A DNA stretch of 64,000 nucleotides. Source: Bacillota bacterium. GTDB lineage: Bacteria > Bacillota > Syntrophomonadia > Syntrophomonadales > Syntrophomonadaceae. Shown here piece by piece: positions 26,861 through 36,772 of this stretch. The position numbers were made by a program, and so were the translations under genes. The notes under the pieces were generated by a model. The model was not told where the DNA came from. It searched no databases and saw only the letters and a list, made by a program, of their open reading frames with translations. The stretch spans positions 13,828 to 77,827 of the forward strand of contig JAEWZB010000034.1 of NCBI GenBank assembly GCA_023395515.1, in the 5' to 3' direction. Every line of letters starts with the position of its first letter. Position 1 is the stretch's first letter.

Positions 26861-27814
26861 TTGAAAAAAGTTAGCAACAGGTCAAGAAAAATCTTGGCAT
26901 CTTTATCATTAACAGTATTTACAGCAAGTAGTATTTTCATTACTCCTCCGACTTCAGAAGCTTTAACTGTTTCGTATTCTAAACCTGTGGAATACACGGT
27001 AACTACATATGAACAATCAACTTCTAACTTAAACTACCAACCTACAACCGTAGAAGTAGATGGACGTTCTTATACCAACTATACAGTTACAACTTCGCAA
27101 CCTCCGGCTAAAAAGCCTTTACCAACTGAAACGAATAAAGCTTCAGTTGAAACTAAAACTATAGCTAAAGGCACTAAATATGCTACCGAATTATACATAA
27201 TCAAAAGTGGTAAACCAGGTCCAGTGGTAATGATCGTAGGTGGAGTTCATGGAAATGAACCGGCAGGATACCGGGCAGCAGAAAAGTTTAAAAACTATAA
27301 AATTAACAAAGGTACGCTTTTAGTTTTACCTCAAGCTAATAAATTAGCTATCGGAGCTGATCGACGCTATGCCTCTGGAGAAAGCGACTTGAATCGCCTG
27401 TTCCCGCAGTCGAGTTCCGCTTCTCCCAAGAACACTCTTGCTAAAGCCATTTATGATGTAGTAAAAGAATATAAGGTTGACTGGTTAATGGACATGCATG
27501 AAAGCGTTAATTATTACAAGAGTAATGCGAAGACCAACTCCGTAGGACAAACCATAATTTATTATCCTGCAAATGGGACCAGAAGTACAGTTGAATATAT
27601 TGTTAATGATTTAAACAAAGGGATAAGTTCCTCCATTCAAAAATTCTCCCTATTGCGTTATCCTGTTCAGGGCAGCCTGGCTAGAAGTTCAGGCCAGTAT
27701 TTAGGAGTTAACAGCTTTATATTTGAAACTTGTAGGAAACAAACTTTAGCCACTAGAATAAGTCAGCAAGAAAAAGGAGCCAAAAGTTTATTAAGCAAGC
27801 TAGGCATGATATAA
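26861..27814 (+). CDS. Exported M14/succinylglutamate-desuccinylase-like metallo-hydrolase
   Basis: A 317-residue secreted protein. A basic N-terminus and hydrophobic stretch (LASLSLTVFTASSIFI) form a signal peptide or anchor, followed by a Ser/Thr-rich linker to about residue 95. The catalytic domain has the zinc-binding GGVHGNEPAG near 127-136, the SDLNRLFP arginine-loop segment, MDMHES with the third ligand, and FIFETCRK with a probable catalytic Glu. Such enzymes act on amide or peptide bonds. The start is TTG after AAGGAAAGG. It faces, tail to tail, the amidoligase/ATP-grasp operon, so it might act on the product of that pathway; this is inference. Confidence 0.75.
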   Translation: MKKVSNRSRKILASLSLTVFTASSIFITPPTSEALTVSYSKPVEYTVTTYEQSTSNLNYQPTTVEVDGRSYTNYTVTTSQPPAKKPLPTETNKASVETKTIAKGTKYATELYIIKSGKPGPVVMIVGGVHGNEPAGYRAAEKFKNYKINKGTLLVLPQANKLAIGADRRYASGESDLNRLFPQSSSASPKNTLAKAIYDVVKEYKVDWLMDMHESVNYYKSNAKTNSVGQTIIYYPANGTRSTVEYIVNDLNKGISSSIQKFSLLRYPVQGSLARSSGQYLGVNSFIFETCRKQTLATRISQQEKGAKSLLSKLGMI

Positions 27815-27819
27815 ACTAA

Positions 27820-29406
27820 CTATCTTATACGCTGAGTTCTTCTAACCTGACCGGAGCCAATAATTCTTCCACTAGTAATATTATTGGAGCTCCGGTCAGT
27901 ATTATTTGATGATGAAGATGATCTAACTGTTATTCTAGTATTTCGGGTACCTGGCGAAGGAGTTCTATTATTACTAACTTGTGGGGGAGGAGCATTAGAA
28001 CTTACCGACTGACTGCTGGTTATTCCCATTTTACTTTTAGTATAGCTTTTATTAGCGGTAGTAATTTTCCATGATTTGCGAAAATCAGATTTCTCATCCC
28101 AATTTTCACCACCCATAACCATTTCGGGTATAATTTTGAGTTCTTCCGCATATTGACTATACATATCGGTGCTTTCTAAGTTTCCCCATAAACTATAGAA
28201 GTATTTAATAAAATATTGTTGATCACCCGTATAAAAAGCTTGTTGAGCTTCCAAATTATTTAAATAATTTTGCGGTAAGTAAGGATATCTGCTAGCTACT
28301 ATTTTAGCTAAACAAAGGATAGCCGTAGCTATACGTTGGGATACCAACCAACTGCTAGGAGTTCTATATTCAAACCCCCCATGTTCCTTTACTCTATAAT
28401 CAGCCAGAGACCCATATTTTTTTCTCCGCTTAGCGGCGGTAGTAGGCTCTTCAATTAAAAAAATGGGGATACCCAGGTAATTATCTAAGGCACGTAAAAG
28501 GGTTCCATTCACTTTGATTTTACTAAAATGAATATGCCCCCCAATTGAATAACCGCTCATGGGTTGGCTGCCTGCCACCCATTTTACATTTTTATAAGGA
28601 GCTAGCTTACTGGCACTAGCTAAAGCGTGTTTAATATTATTAATCAGCTCCAGGGGAGATTCATCCGGCTTAGGCCTAATTTCAGCTATGGGACGTTGTT
28701 GACGGTTAGGTATTCTAATATTGTCACAACCTACTAATCCATCCCGGGGGAAAAATTCGGAAGCTGATATCATTTTTCCGTTTTTAGAATTAAACAACAT
28801 GAATTCGGGATCAGCGCCTAATTTAATTTCTCTGGATTGAATAATTTCTTCATAATTATACATTTCCGCAATCATTTTCATTATAGAAGTTACATCCTTG
28901 TCTCTTACTACTGGAGAAGGGTTGATTTCCCGAACTTTAAGTCTACGTTTAGCAGTAAGAGCTATACTTACCATTCCCATATCCAGACCCATTAGATACA
29001 AGGCTTTCTTAGCTATCTCACAAACTTTAGAGTTTTCAGTTTCTCGTATATACTTTACTTGGTCTTTATTATTACCGTGGGTTGTAAGTCGTATAGATAC
29101 TATGTTTAAATCACATATAAAGACATCATAAGTTCTAGTTACCGGTTCTAAGGCTTGTAAGTCCGAAGCTATTCCATTTAAACTAAATATTCCACTAGTA
29201 ATCTCTGTATCCATAGCATTTTTAATAGCTTTAGCAGTATTTATAATTCGTTTGGCATTAGATTTATCATCAGTTACATTAATTTCGAGATAATCTGCTC
29301 CCTGAATTTTAACTTCGCGACTTTCAACTTTTGGTAACTCATTTTCTAAGCTTTGATATAAACTTGACCCGGTATCATTCGGAAAATAGTTTATACTTAA
29401 ATTCAT
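27820..29406 (-). CDS. Putative amidoligase (PhiEco32-like COOH-NH2 ligase, type 2)
   Basis: A 528-residue protein. The glutamine-synthetase-like amidoligase core spans about 195-430: KLGADPEFMLF, GLVGCDNIRIP, IAEIRPKPDESP, the metal-binding GGHIHFS and EHGGFEYRTPSSW. An extra N-terminal region (1-190) resembles the C-terminal half of an ATP-grasp domain, with VREINPSP near residue 165. The last 75 residues are low-complexity Ser/Thr/Asn/Arg. Such enzymes are predicted to join carboxyl and amino groups in peptides. Its ATG overlaps the stop of the upstream YheC/D gene by one base (TAATG), so the two are co-translated. The substrate is unknown. Confidence 0.8.
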   Translation of the reverse strand: MNLSINYFPNDTGSSLYQSLENELPKVESREVKIQGADYLEINVTDDKSNAKRIINTAKAIKNAMDTEITSGIFSLNGIASDLQALEPVTRTYDVFICDLNIVSIRLTTHGNNKDQVKYIRETENSKVCEIAKKALYLMGLDMGMVSIALTAKRRLKVREINPSPVVRDKDVTSIMKMIAEMYNYEEIIQSREIKLGADPEFMLFNSKNGKMISASEFFPRDGLVGCDNIRIPNRQQRPIAEIRPKPDESPLELINNIKHALASASKLAPYKNVKWVAGSQPMSGYSIGGHIHFSKIKVNGTLLRALDNYLGIPIFLIEEPTTAAKRRKKYGSLADYRVKEHGGFEYRTPSSWLVSQRIATAILCLAKIVASRYPYLPQNYLNNLEAQQAFYTGDQQYFIKYFYSLWGNLESTDMYSQYAEELKIIPEMVMGGENWDEKSDFRKSWKITTANKSYTKSKMGITSSQSVSSNAPPPQVSNNRTPSPGTRNTRITVRSSSSSNNTDRSSNNITSGRIIGSGQVRRTQRIR

Positions 29407-30749
29407 TAAAGATCATCCCTCTTAGCAATTTTTTGAGCTGCGAAGATGAAGTAATCCGTTAAATAATTAAGATGCTTATGTCTAATATCATCTTCATCAA
29501 AACTAGCCGGTTTAGAGTTCACTTCTAATATCCATAGATTGCCTTCTTTATCAACTCCAATATCTAGGGAAATAATTGCTAAATTAATTCCTAAGCCCTC
29601 CTCTAGTTTAGGTGGGATAACCGTACAAATAGTTTTTAATTGCTGCTCAATTGAGACTCTAGTGGGTGTCATATTACCAAAAGTCTTTTTTAACACCTCC
29701 TCAAAAGAAGCTGCGTGGCCTCCGTTAGGTATATGAGTAACAAATCTATTTTTACCTGCCACTCTTGCCCCTACGCCGGTCATTATCCATCTGCCAGTAC
29801 CATCTTTTTGGGCTTGGGTTCTTAAATCAAATACCCGGTCGTTGACGGTGGCTAAATCAATACCTTGTTGTATTAAGTAGCGGTTCTCCTTAACCCCTAT
29901 ACGGCTTAACGCCTCGGAAAGAATATAAAAGGAGGAACAGGAACGCCAAGTAAGAGGACTTGCGTCTGCTTTAGAATATTTGTAAACATTATTAGTGGCA
30001 ATTATTTTTACAATACCTTGGCCACGGCTGCTACTAATAGGCTTCAAAAAGACTTCGGAATGTTTTTTAAGCATATTTCTTAAGTTTTCGCGGTTAAATT
30101 TCTTAGTTTCGGGAATAAACTTTCGCCCTTCTGCAAAAGTGTGCAAAACCTCATTTACTTCCCATTTGTTCAAAAAACGGCTATTAAAGACAAATACATC
30201 TGGTTCATTTCCCAGTTTTTCCAAGAGTAATTTCACATGACTCTTAGACTCCAGACTCCGATATTGAATACGATTATAAATAATAGTAGGAAAACCATAA
30301 TTCCCGGCAATCCATTTACCAGTATTACTTAATGAATACCCCTTTACAGTTTTCTTCTTCCAATTAACTCCTTCGGGATGGAAGATGAAAATAAATAACC
30401 CTTTTTGGTATCCGTGCTCAATCATTTCCTTAAGTAACCGGCCTTGCTTACCCTTGGGGATAGCAGAATTATCTTGACTTTTAGCAGAAATTAGAATTCC
30501 TACACTAGGTCCTAATTTTATAACATCCTTTTTGATTAAATAAGGACGATAAGTGTTACTGGGAACCAGGAGTTTATCGGCTATTTTTGAACTTAAAAAA
30601 ATATATTCATCAGACTCTTCAGAAGGCGAAACACGTAAGTTTGATACAGTGGTCATACATCCAATTTTTAAACCTACTGTATCTGAGTCCAGGGCATTAT
30701 AGATATTCCTGTTTACTAATACTTCTTTACTGCTACTATTATTGGGCAT
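29406..30749 (-). CDS. YheC/YheD family ATP-grasp protein (copy 1)
   Basis: A 447-residue member of the endospore-coat-associated YheC/YheD family. The N-terminal region (about 1-200) carries KLGPSVGILIS and the GNYGFPTIIYNRI segment. The ATP-grasp domain follows, with FLKPISSSRGQGIVKI binding nucleotide and the catalytic LWILEVNSKPA near the end. It probably makes or modifies a peptide or surface polymer of the spore; the family reaction is not known. It is one of three paralogues in the window and the only one coupled to an amidoligase. Confidence 0.88.
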   Translation of the reverse strand: MPNNSSSKEVLVNRNIYNALDSDTVGLKIGCMTTVSNLRVSPSEESDEYIFLSSKIADKLLVPSNTYRPYLIKKDVIKLGPSVGILISAKSQDNSAIPKGKQGRLLKEMIEHGYQKGLFIFIFHPEGVNWKKKTVKGYSLSNTGKWIAGNYGFPTIIYNRIQYRSLESKSHVKLLLEKLGNEPDVFVFNSRFLNKWEVNEVLHTFAEGRKFIPETKKFNRENLRNMLKKHSEVFLKPISSSRGQGIVKIIATNNVYKYSKADASPLTWRSCSSFYILSEALSRIGVKENRYLIQQGIDLATVNDRVFDLRTQAQKDGTGRWIMTGVGARVAGKNRFVTHIPNGGHAASFEEVLKKTFGNMTPTRVSIEQQLKTICTVIPPKLEEGLGINLAIISLDIGVDKEGNLWILEVNSKPASFDEDDIRHKHLNYLTDYFIFAAQKIAKRDDL

Positions 30750-30831
30750 TATATGACCCCTTTACATATTCTTTAATCCATAATATGAGTTTCGTAAATA
30801 GACCGTGCCAATAACACATAGAATTGAACAT

Positions 30832-30896
30832 AAAAAAACTTGGTTTGCTCGCTTAGGTTATGACCGAAAGGTAGACCTAAGAATGCGCACCAAGTT
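30832..30896 (-). terminator. Large terminator hairpin after trkH
   Basis: AACTTGGT (30837-30844) pairs with ACCAAGTT (30889-30896), enclosing a second helix CTTAGGT/ACCTAAG. On the minus strand a T7 run follows at once. It ends the TrkA/TrkH unit. The remainder of the 188-base gap shows nothing else. Confidence 0.85.
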
Positions 30897-30937
30897 CATA
30901 TATATCTTTGACTATTTAAAAAGCCTGATATTATTTT

Positions 30938-32377
30938 TCAATCTTTCCAGTAATCGGGCAAAAAGAGTATTATCATGGGGTAAATTTCTAATCTTCCCAG
31001 CAACATAATTACCGCCAGTACGTATTTCCCTAAATCCGGAATCGAAGTAAAATTACCGGCTGGCCCCACTAAACCAAAACCAGGTCCTACATTACCTATA
31101 CAGGTTACTACGGCAGAGAAGCTAGTGAGCAAATCTAAACCTAATCCCCCCATAATTAGGGTACCTGTAAAAATAATCATTATATATAGAAAAAAGAATT
31201 GCAGGACGTTAATAATTAAGCCATCACTTAACACCCGATCTCCAAATCGTAAAGATATTAAGGCTTTAGGATGAATCATTTGCTTTAACTCGATTTTGGC
31301 TCTTTGCAGCATTATTAAATAACGGCCTACCTTTATATTACCGGAAGTGGAACCGGCACAAGCCCCGACAAACATTAAAGAAAATAAGATTATTATATTA
31401 AGGCCGGACCAAGACTCATAATCAGCAGTTATATATCCGGTAGTAGTTATAATCGAGACCACCTGAAATAGGCTGGTTCTAAAATTTTCCCCTACTCCAT
31501 AAACTGCGGCCAGACCAATGGTGCTTAATAAGGTGGCTGCTAAAACAATAACTGCATAAAGCCTAAATTCTTTATTTTGTATATAGCCTTTTAGGGAACG
31601 TTTAGTAAAAGCAAAATAGTGCAGGGTAAAATTCGTTCCGCCAATAAACATAAATATTATAATAATCCATTGTATAGTGGGGCTATAGTATCCGATACTA
31701 TTATTTTTAGTAGAAAATCCCCCCGTAGCCATGGTGGTAAAGGTATGACATAAAGCATCAAATATATTCATACCGAAAATCCATAATAAAAAAAACAGGA
31801 CTACACTAATAATTACATAGGTAATCCATAAAAACTTGGCAGTTTCTCTAATCCGGGGGCTAATTTTATTGGCAACCGGGCCGGGAAGTTCAGCCCTGAA
31901 AATTTGATTGGCTCTAGCTCCCATTCCTACAATAATGGCTATAAATAAAACCATTATGCCCATCCCCCCCAGCCATTGGGTAAGGCTGCGCCAGAATAAA
32001 ATGCTTTTGGGCAGTATTTCTACATCAGTAAATATACTGGCTCCGGTAGTAGAAAAACCTGATACCGTCTCAAATATAGCATCAGCATAGGAAAAAACAT
32101 GGCCACTAACTACATAAGGCAAAGAGCCGAAAACCGAGGCTACTATCCAACCTAGGCTGACTATAGCAAAGCCTTCCCGGTAATTTAGAGTTTGATTCTG
32201 TTTAAAAGTCTTACTTAAGATTCCTCCGGCAATAATAGTGAAGAGGGCAACTAATAATAACTTCCCTACAATATCTTCACCATATAAAAATGAACAAATA
32301 ACCGCTAAGAGCATAGCTATGCCAATAATGACAATTATCTTACCCATATAGCTTAAAATCATTTTTGGCCTTACCAC
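30938..32377 (-). CDS. trkH: Potassium uptake protein, TrkH/KtrB family
   Basis: A 479-residue channel-like subunit with four membrane-pore-membrane repeats. Selectivity-filter segments are visible as TVSGFSTTGAS, TMATGGFSTKNNS, IITTTGYITADY and CIGNVGPGFGL. It imports K+ together with the cytoplasmic TrkA ring encoded just upstream; the two genes overlap by seven bases. Length and motifs are normal. A start at 32377 follows from the overlap with trkA. Confidence 0.95.
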   Translation of the reverse strand: MVRPKMILSYMGKIIVIIGIAMLLAVICSFLYGEDIVGKLLLVALFTIIAGGILSKTFKQNQTLNYREGFAIVSLGWIVASVFGSLPYVVSGHVFSYADAIFETVSGFSTTGASIFTDVEILPKSILFWRSLTQWLGGMGIMVLFIAIIVGMGARANQIFRAELPGPVANKISPRIRETAKFLWITYVIISVVLFFLLWIFGMNIFDALCHTFTTMATGGFSTKNNSIGYYSPTIQWIIIIFMFIGGTNFTLHYFAFTKRSLKGYIQNKEFRLYAVIVLAATLLSTIGLAAVYGVGENFRTSLFQVVSIITTTGYITADYESWSGLNIIILFSLMFVGACAGSTSGNIKVGRYLIMLQRAKIELKQMIHPKALISLRFGDRVLSDGLIINVLQFFFLYIMIIFTGTLIMGGLGLDLLTSFSAVVTCIGNVGPGFGLVGPAGNFTSIPDLGKYVLAVIMLLGRLEIYPMIILFLPDYWKD

Positions 32378-33729
32378 AAACGTTTACCTCCGTTGATAAA
32401 CAGTTTTTCGACCTTATGAATACTTTTAGGCAAGCTAAAAACCATTAAATGGTCAAAGGGTTTTATAACACTATCACCACTGGGAATAATAACTTCATTT
32501 CCTCTAACAATAGCTCCTATAACTGATCCGGAGGGGAATTTAATTTTACGTAATTCTTTTCCGGCCGCAATAGAACCTGGTTGAGCATATAGCTCCAACA
32601 TTTCGGCTCTATCCTCACCTAAAACTGTAACCGATACAATATCTCCCCGTCTGATATACTTGAGTATAGCTCCAGCCGTTATAATGCGGGGACTTAAAAC
32701 GATATCTATGCCAATTTCCTCCATGAGAGGCATAATATCAGTACGTTTTACTTTAGAAATAGTTTTTTTAACCCCTAAGTTCTTAGCAATAAGAGAAGAT
32801 AATAAATTAATTTTATCATCATTAGTTACCGCCACAAATAATTCCGACTGTCCTACATTCTCGGTCTGTAGTAATTCCAGATCACTTCCGTCCCCATTAA
32901 TAACCAGAGAACTTTTCAGGCGGGCTGATGCTTCTCTAGCTCTTTTTTCGTCTCTCTCAATAATTTTTATGCTAATGGGTAAACGCTCTTTTTCAATAAT
33001 CTCGGCTAAATAACAACCGGTTCTCCCCGCTCCTAATATAGTTAAATTTTCTACCTTTTTTCTTTGAATACCAAATAACCGCAATACTTCCTGCATTTCA
33101 TCGGTATTAGCAATAACATATATACGATCACCAGGATAGATGGCATCTTCACCGCTGGGAACAATCATTTTATGCTTACGTACGATAGATACAATAACAT
33201 ATTTAGAGGTGTCTAAATCTTTTAGCTGCAGCCCTGCTATGGGTGAATCATTCTTTACTAAAAAGGCAATTAACTGAACTCTGCCCTGAGCATAATAATC
33301 ACACTCTAAAGCTTCAGGATTTTTTACGATTTTGGCAATTTCCTGAGCGGTAACCCTTTCCGGATTTATTATTAAATCTATACCTAATAAAGCTTCCGGT
33401 GAAAAATATGGTGTTTCTACATAATCAGTATTCCTAACCCTGGCTACAGTAGTTTTGACCCCATACTGTTTTGCCAGTAAACAGGCTATCATATTCAGTT
33501 CATCGATTTGGGTTACGGCTACTACCATATCGGCCGATTTAACTCCGGCTGCCTCTAGAACTTTCCACGATGCACCACTTCCCTGTATCACTTGTACATC
33601 TAATATTTCATCAATTAATAGGGATCGTTCTTCGACTTCCTCTACTACTACCACATCATGATCTTCCGTGGAAAGTAATTGAGCAATACTAAAGCCTACT
33701 TTACCTGCACCAATAATGATCGATTTCAT
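32371..33729 (-). CDS. trkA: Trk system K+ uptake regulator TrkA
   Basis: A 452-residue protein with the full duplicated layout: RCK_N, RCK_C, RCK_N, RCK_C. The first Rossmann motif is IIGAGKVGFSIAQLL, the second is ILGAGRTGCYLAEII, each ending in a nucleotide-binding acid. It gates the TrkH pore in response to NAD(H) or ATP/ADP. GGAAGGA lies just before the ATG. It forms an operon with trkH and probably with the upstream YchF gene, 11 bases away. Confidence 0.95.
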   Translation of the reverse strand: MKSIIIGAGKVGFSIAQLLSTEDHDVVVVEEVEERSLLIDEILDVQVIQGSGASWKVLEAAGVKSADMVVAVTQIDELNMIACLLAKQYGVKTTVARVRNTDYVETPYFSPEALLGIDLIINPERVTAQEIAKIVKNPEALECDYYAQGRVQLIAFLVKNDSPIAGLQLKDLDTSKYVIVSIVRKHKMIVPSGEDAIYPGDRIYVIANTDEMQEVLRLFGIQRKKVENLTILGAGRTGCYLAEIIEKERLPISIKIIERDEKRAREASARLKSSLVINGDGSDLELLQTENVGQSELFVAVTNDDKINLLSSLIAKNLGVKKTISKVKRTDIMPLMEEIGIDIVLSPRIITAGAILKYIRRGDIVSVTVLGEDRAEMLELYAQPGSIAAGKELRKIKFPSGSVIGAIVRGNEVIIPSGDSVIKPFDHLMVFSLPKSIHKVEKLFINGGKRLW

Positions 33730-33740
33730 TTCCTTCCCAC

Positions 33741-34793
33741 CTATACATTAAATCTGAAATGAACTATATCCCCGTCTTTGACAATGTATTCTTTGCCCTC
33801 CAGCCTAAATAATCCCTTTTCTTTAACCGCCTGCATACTTCCCAGTTCCAGCAAATCATTATAATCTACCACTTCAGCTCTGATAAATCCTCTTTCTATA
33901 TCGGAGTGAATTTTACCTGCAGCTTTTCTGGCACTGCTGCCCTCATTTACAGTCCAGGCTTTAACTTCATCTTCCCCCACTGTAAAAAAAGATATTAAAC
34001 CTAAACTTTTATACATGCTCCGTGATATCTGAACAATTCCGGTCTCTTCTATACCTAAATCATCCATGAATATCATTCTTTCCTCCCTATCTAACTGTAC
34101 AATTTCCTTCTCAATAGCTGCTGATACTTCAATAACTTGTAAGCCGCTTTCTTGAGCTAAGGCCATAATTGACGCCCGGTCGGGGTAATCAATAGATGCT
34201 AAATCAGTTTCAGCAATATTAATACAGATTAAAAGCGGTTTACTAGTTAAAAACTGATAAGTGCTCATAATTTCCATTTCTTCTCCGCTTAATTCCACCG
34301 AAGATAAAGGCAGTTCGTTTTCTAAGGCGGTTTGCAGTCTTTCCAGCAAATTAAGTTCAGTCAGCATTTGATTTTTCTTTTTATTTTCGTTAATTCGGGT
34401 AATTCTTTTTTCAATTAAGGCCAAATCAGCTAATAACAACTCATAATTAATAGTTTCTATATCTTTTAAAGGTTGTACCGAACCGGCCATATCATTTTCA
34501 AATGCCCTTACTACATGCAAAAGAGCATCAGCTTTACGGATAGCATCCAGAAAAATATTAGCACTTTTATCCGCACCAGGTATAAGTCCTGGAATATCAA
34601 CTACTTCTAACTGGGCATAAGTAGTTTTTTTGGGATTAAACATTTTAGATAAATAATCAATTCTATAGTCGGGTATTTTAGCCATGGCTATGTTAGCCTT
34701 ACTAGTATTGGCTGATTTATTTTCATGTTCGGTTAACAGTTCAAATATAGTAGTCTTACCTACCATGGGCAAACCTATAATACCTAATTGCAT
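33741..34793 (-). CDS. YchF/Obg-family nucleotide-binding protein
   Basis: A 350-residue P-loop protein. G1 is GLPMVGKTT, G3 is DIPGLIPGA, and the G4 position reads NIAETD, the ATP-favouring NxxE pattern of YchF rather than NKxD. A helical coil (about 115-180) and a C-terminal TGS-like region (TVGEDEVKAWTVNEGSSARKAAGKIHSDIERGFIRAEV) follow. This matches the redox-regulated ATPase YchF family, though it diverges in places and may be a paralogue of the main copy. It interacts with ribosomes in studied bacteria. Confidence 0.85.
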   Translation of the reverse strand: MQLGIIGLPMVGKTTIFELLTEHENKSANTSKANIAMAKIPDYRIDYLSKMFNPKKTTYAQLEVVDIPGLIPGADKSANIFLDAIRKADALLHVVRAFENDMAGSVQPLKDIETINYELLLADLALIEKRITRINENKKKNQMLTELNLLERLQTALENELPLSSVELSGEEMEIMSTYQFLTSKPLLICINIAETDLASIDYPDRASIMALAQESGLQVIEVSAAIEKEIVQLDREERMIFMDDLGIEETGIVQISRSMYKSLGLISFFTVGEDEVKAWTVNEGSSARKAAGKIHSDIERGFIRAEVVDYNDLLELGSMQAVKEKGLFRLEGKEYIVKDGDIVHFRFNV

Positions 34794-34936
34794 CTAATCG
34801 ACCCTTTCTAATAAAAATCCAAACTTAATTATATCTATAGTAAGATAAAAATTCCACTAAACCAAATTAATCAGCATATTGAATACATAATATTTATTAT
34901 GTAAACTAATCGTTATTTCTTTATTATATTATTAGG

Positions 34937-34969
34937 GAAAAATTTAAGGCTTACTCTCGGGTAAGCCTT
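34937..34969 (-). terminator. Terminator after the PH-domain membrane protein gene
   Basis: AAGGCTTAC (34946-34954) pairs with GTAAGCCTT (34961-34969), followed on the minus strand by AAATTTTTCCC. The remaining gap 34794-35042 shows no gene. Confidence 0.8.
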
Positions 34970-35042
34970 AATCAACATTACTGCATAAAACTTAATTAAA
35001 TTTATTCATATAAACAAGTGCTGCTACTTGCTAAGCACCAAT

Positions 35043-35876
35043 CTAAAGACTTATTTCGGAAAGGGATAAAATAAAGAAGGTTCCGGTAACAGCTATACCC
35101 AAGGTTAATAAAATGTAGCCCCCCGAGTCACTGAACTGAAATAGTCGGGCCGCATTAGATATATTAAAGAAAAATAAACCTACGGCTAATACCAGCAGAA
35201 GTATTATAAACCTTGGGGCTCCCGAGCCGGGAAAGAAAATAGCCAGGTATAAAGCAAACGCCAGGATAAAGATTATATTCAATATAAACAAAAGCTTATA
35301 AAAGCTATCTTCCATAAGGCTTTTTCCTTTTACTTCTTCGGGAATCTTATTCATATCGGTTTTTTCTGCTTCAGTACCACTTTTTTCGGCTATTAGCTGG
35401 TGTAAGTTAGCATCTTCCGGAGTTAAGCCAAAATAACCTTTGTCAGTTTTAAGATAAACAAAACCTTCCGCAGTATTGGTTCCATACATTTTCACGGTAC
35501 CCAGGCCTTTAGCCGAATATAATCCTACAATATAACCGGGCCAGCTTACTCCGAAAATAGAGAATAGGTTGCTGGCGCCCTGCACATCAACTACCCCTTG
35601 AACACTTTCCCAAGCAATATTAACCGTATGAAAACCCCACTTTATTTTTATTCCTGTATCGTCAATTATGTAATAGGTGTTAAAAGCTCCGATTAAAAGT
35701 AAAACGAAAATGCCTAAAAATAAATAAATGGGTATTTCTATTAACAGCTTTAATATTCGGTCACCATCAGCTAAAGCATAATTAACCCCCCAAATACAAA
35801 AAGCAAAGGTGAGCAAGCCGAAAATTAATCCCAACCACGCTCCGTTAGTTTTCTTAGTCTTTACTTTCATTACCAT
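35043..35876 (-). CDS. Membrane protein with bacterial PH-like domain
   Basis: A 277-residue protein. Two membrane helices (about 13-35 and 45-65) come first, then a PH-like beta domain (YYIIDDTGIKIKWGFHTVNIAWESVQGV to VYLKTDKGYFGLTPED, about 68-160), then three more helices to the C-terminus. Proteins of this layout are common and unassigned. The gene trails 3-hydroxybutyryl-CoA dehydrogenase by 30 bases but probably shares only transcription with it. The start could also be two codons in. Confidence 0.7.
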   Translation of the reverse strand: MVMKVKTKKTNGAWLGLIFGLLTFAFCIWGVNYALADGDRILKLLIEIPIYLFLGIFVLLLIGAFNTYYIIDDTGIKIKWGFHTVNIAWESVQGVVDVQGASNLFSIFGVSWPGYIVGLYSAKGLGTVKMYGTNTAEGFVYLKTDKGYFGLTPEDANLHQLIAEKSGTEAEKTDMNKIPEEVKGKSLMEDSFYKLLFILNIIFILAFALYLAIFFPGSGAPRFIILLLVLAVGLFFFNISNAARLFQFSDSGGYILLTLGIAVTGTFFILSLSEISL

Positions 35877-35906
35877 ACCATCCCCCCATAAACATAATAC
35901 TTTTAA

Positions 35907-36752
35907 CTAATACTTATAGAACCCTTGTCCGCTTTTTTTGCCTAAATACCCTGCCCTTATCATAGTCGCTAAATGTGGATGAGGTCTGTATTTGGTATCC
36001 CTGAACTCACCGTAAAAGGCCAGTAAAATAGAATACAGGGTATCAAGTCCAATTTTGTCAGCTAAGGCTAAAGGCCCTACCGGCATCCCGGCTCCTAATT
36101 TCATAGCTGCATCGATGGCATCAGCATCAGCTAATCCATCCGCATAAAGAAAGATAGCTTCATTAATATATAAGGTTAAAATGCGGTTTACTACGTATCC
36201 GGGTCGTTCCTTTTCTACCATAATGAATTCTTTGCCAATTTTATTTAGGAATTCTTGAGTATATGCTACGGTTTGGTTAGAGGTTTGAATTCCTTTTACT
36301 ATTTCAACTAATTTCATTATGGGTACCGGATTAAAGAAGTGCATCCCAATAACTCTTTCCGGATTCCTGCAAACTGATGCTATTTCAGTAATAGACAAGG
36401 AAGAGGTATTAGTAGCTAGAATTACCGAATCTTTACATAGATTATCCAGTTCGCTGAAAAGCTGTTTCTTAATAGCCATGTTCTCAACAACGGCTTCAAT
36501 TACTAAATCAGCTTCTTTAAGGGCGGATAAATCTGTAGTACCTTGTATACGGCTTAATACTTCTTCTTTTTCATTTGAAGTAATCATATCTTTTTTGATT
36601 AGTTTGTCAAGATTTTTATTAATAGTATTAATGCCATCATTAACTAAGGTCATCTGCAGATCTCTTAATATTACGGTATAACCACCTTGGGAGGCTACTT
36701 GCGCTATACCTGCCCCCATTATACCAGCACCTAAAACGGCTATAGTCTTCAT
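35907..36752 (-). CDS. hbd: 3-hydroxybutyryl-CoA dehydrogenase
   Basis: A 281-residue NAD(P)-dependent enzyme, normal length. The Rossmann motif is VLGAGIMGAGIAQ; ATNTSSLSITEIA, GMHFFNPVPIMKLVEIVKG and KERPGYVVNRIL are the family signatures, including the catalytic His and Glu. It reduces acetoacetyl-CoA to 3-hydroxybutyryl-CoA, or the reverse when butyrate is oxidised. It lies 20 bases after a CBS-PAS sigma-54 regulator and has no thiolase or crotonase beside it; the crotonase of this window is 23 kb away. Confidence 0.95.
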   Translation of the reverse strand: MKTIAVLGAGIMGAGIAQVASQGGYTVILRDLQMTLVNDGINTINKNLDKLIKKDMITSNEKEEVLSRIQGTTDLSALKEADLVIEAVVENMAIKKQLFSELDNLCKDSVILATNTSSLSITEIASVCRNPERVIGMHFFNPVPIMKLVEIVKGIQTSNQTVAYTQEFLNKIGKEFIMVEKERPGYVVNRILTLYINEAIFLYADGLADADAIDAAMKLGAGMPVGPLALADKIGLDTLYSILLAFYGEFRDTKYRPHPHLATMIRAGYLGKKSGQGFYKY

Positions 36753-36772
36753 TTATCCAGTTCCCCCTCAAG

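Noticed and set aside
27820..29406. Prophage origin, because the amidoligase family is named after phage PhiEco32
   Set aside because: No phage structural, integrase or lysis genes lie nearby; the family is common in Firmicute chromosomes with YheC/D genes.
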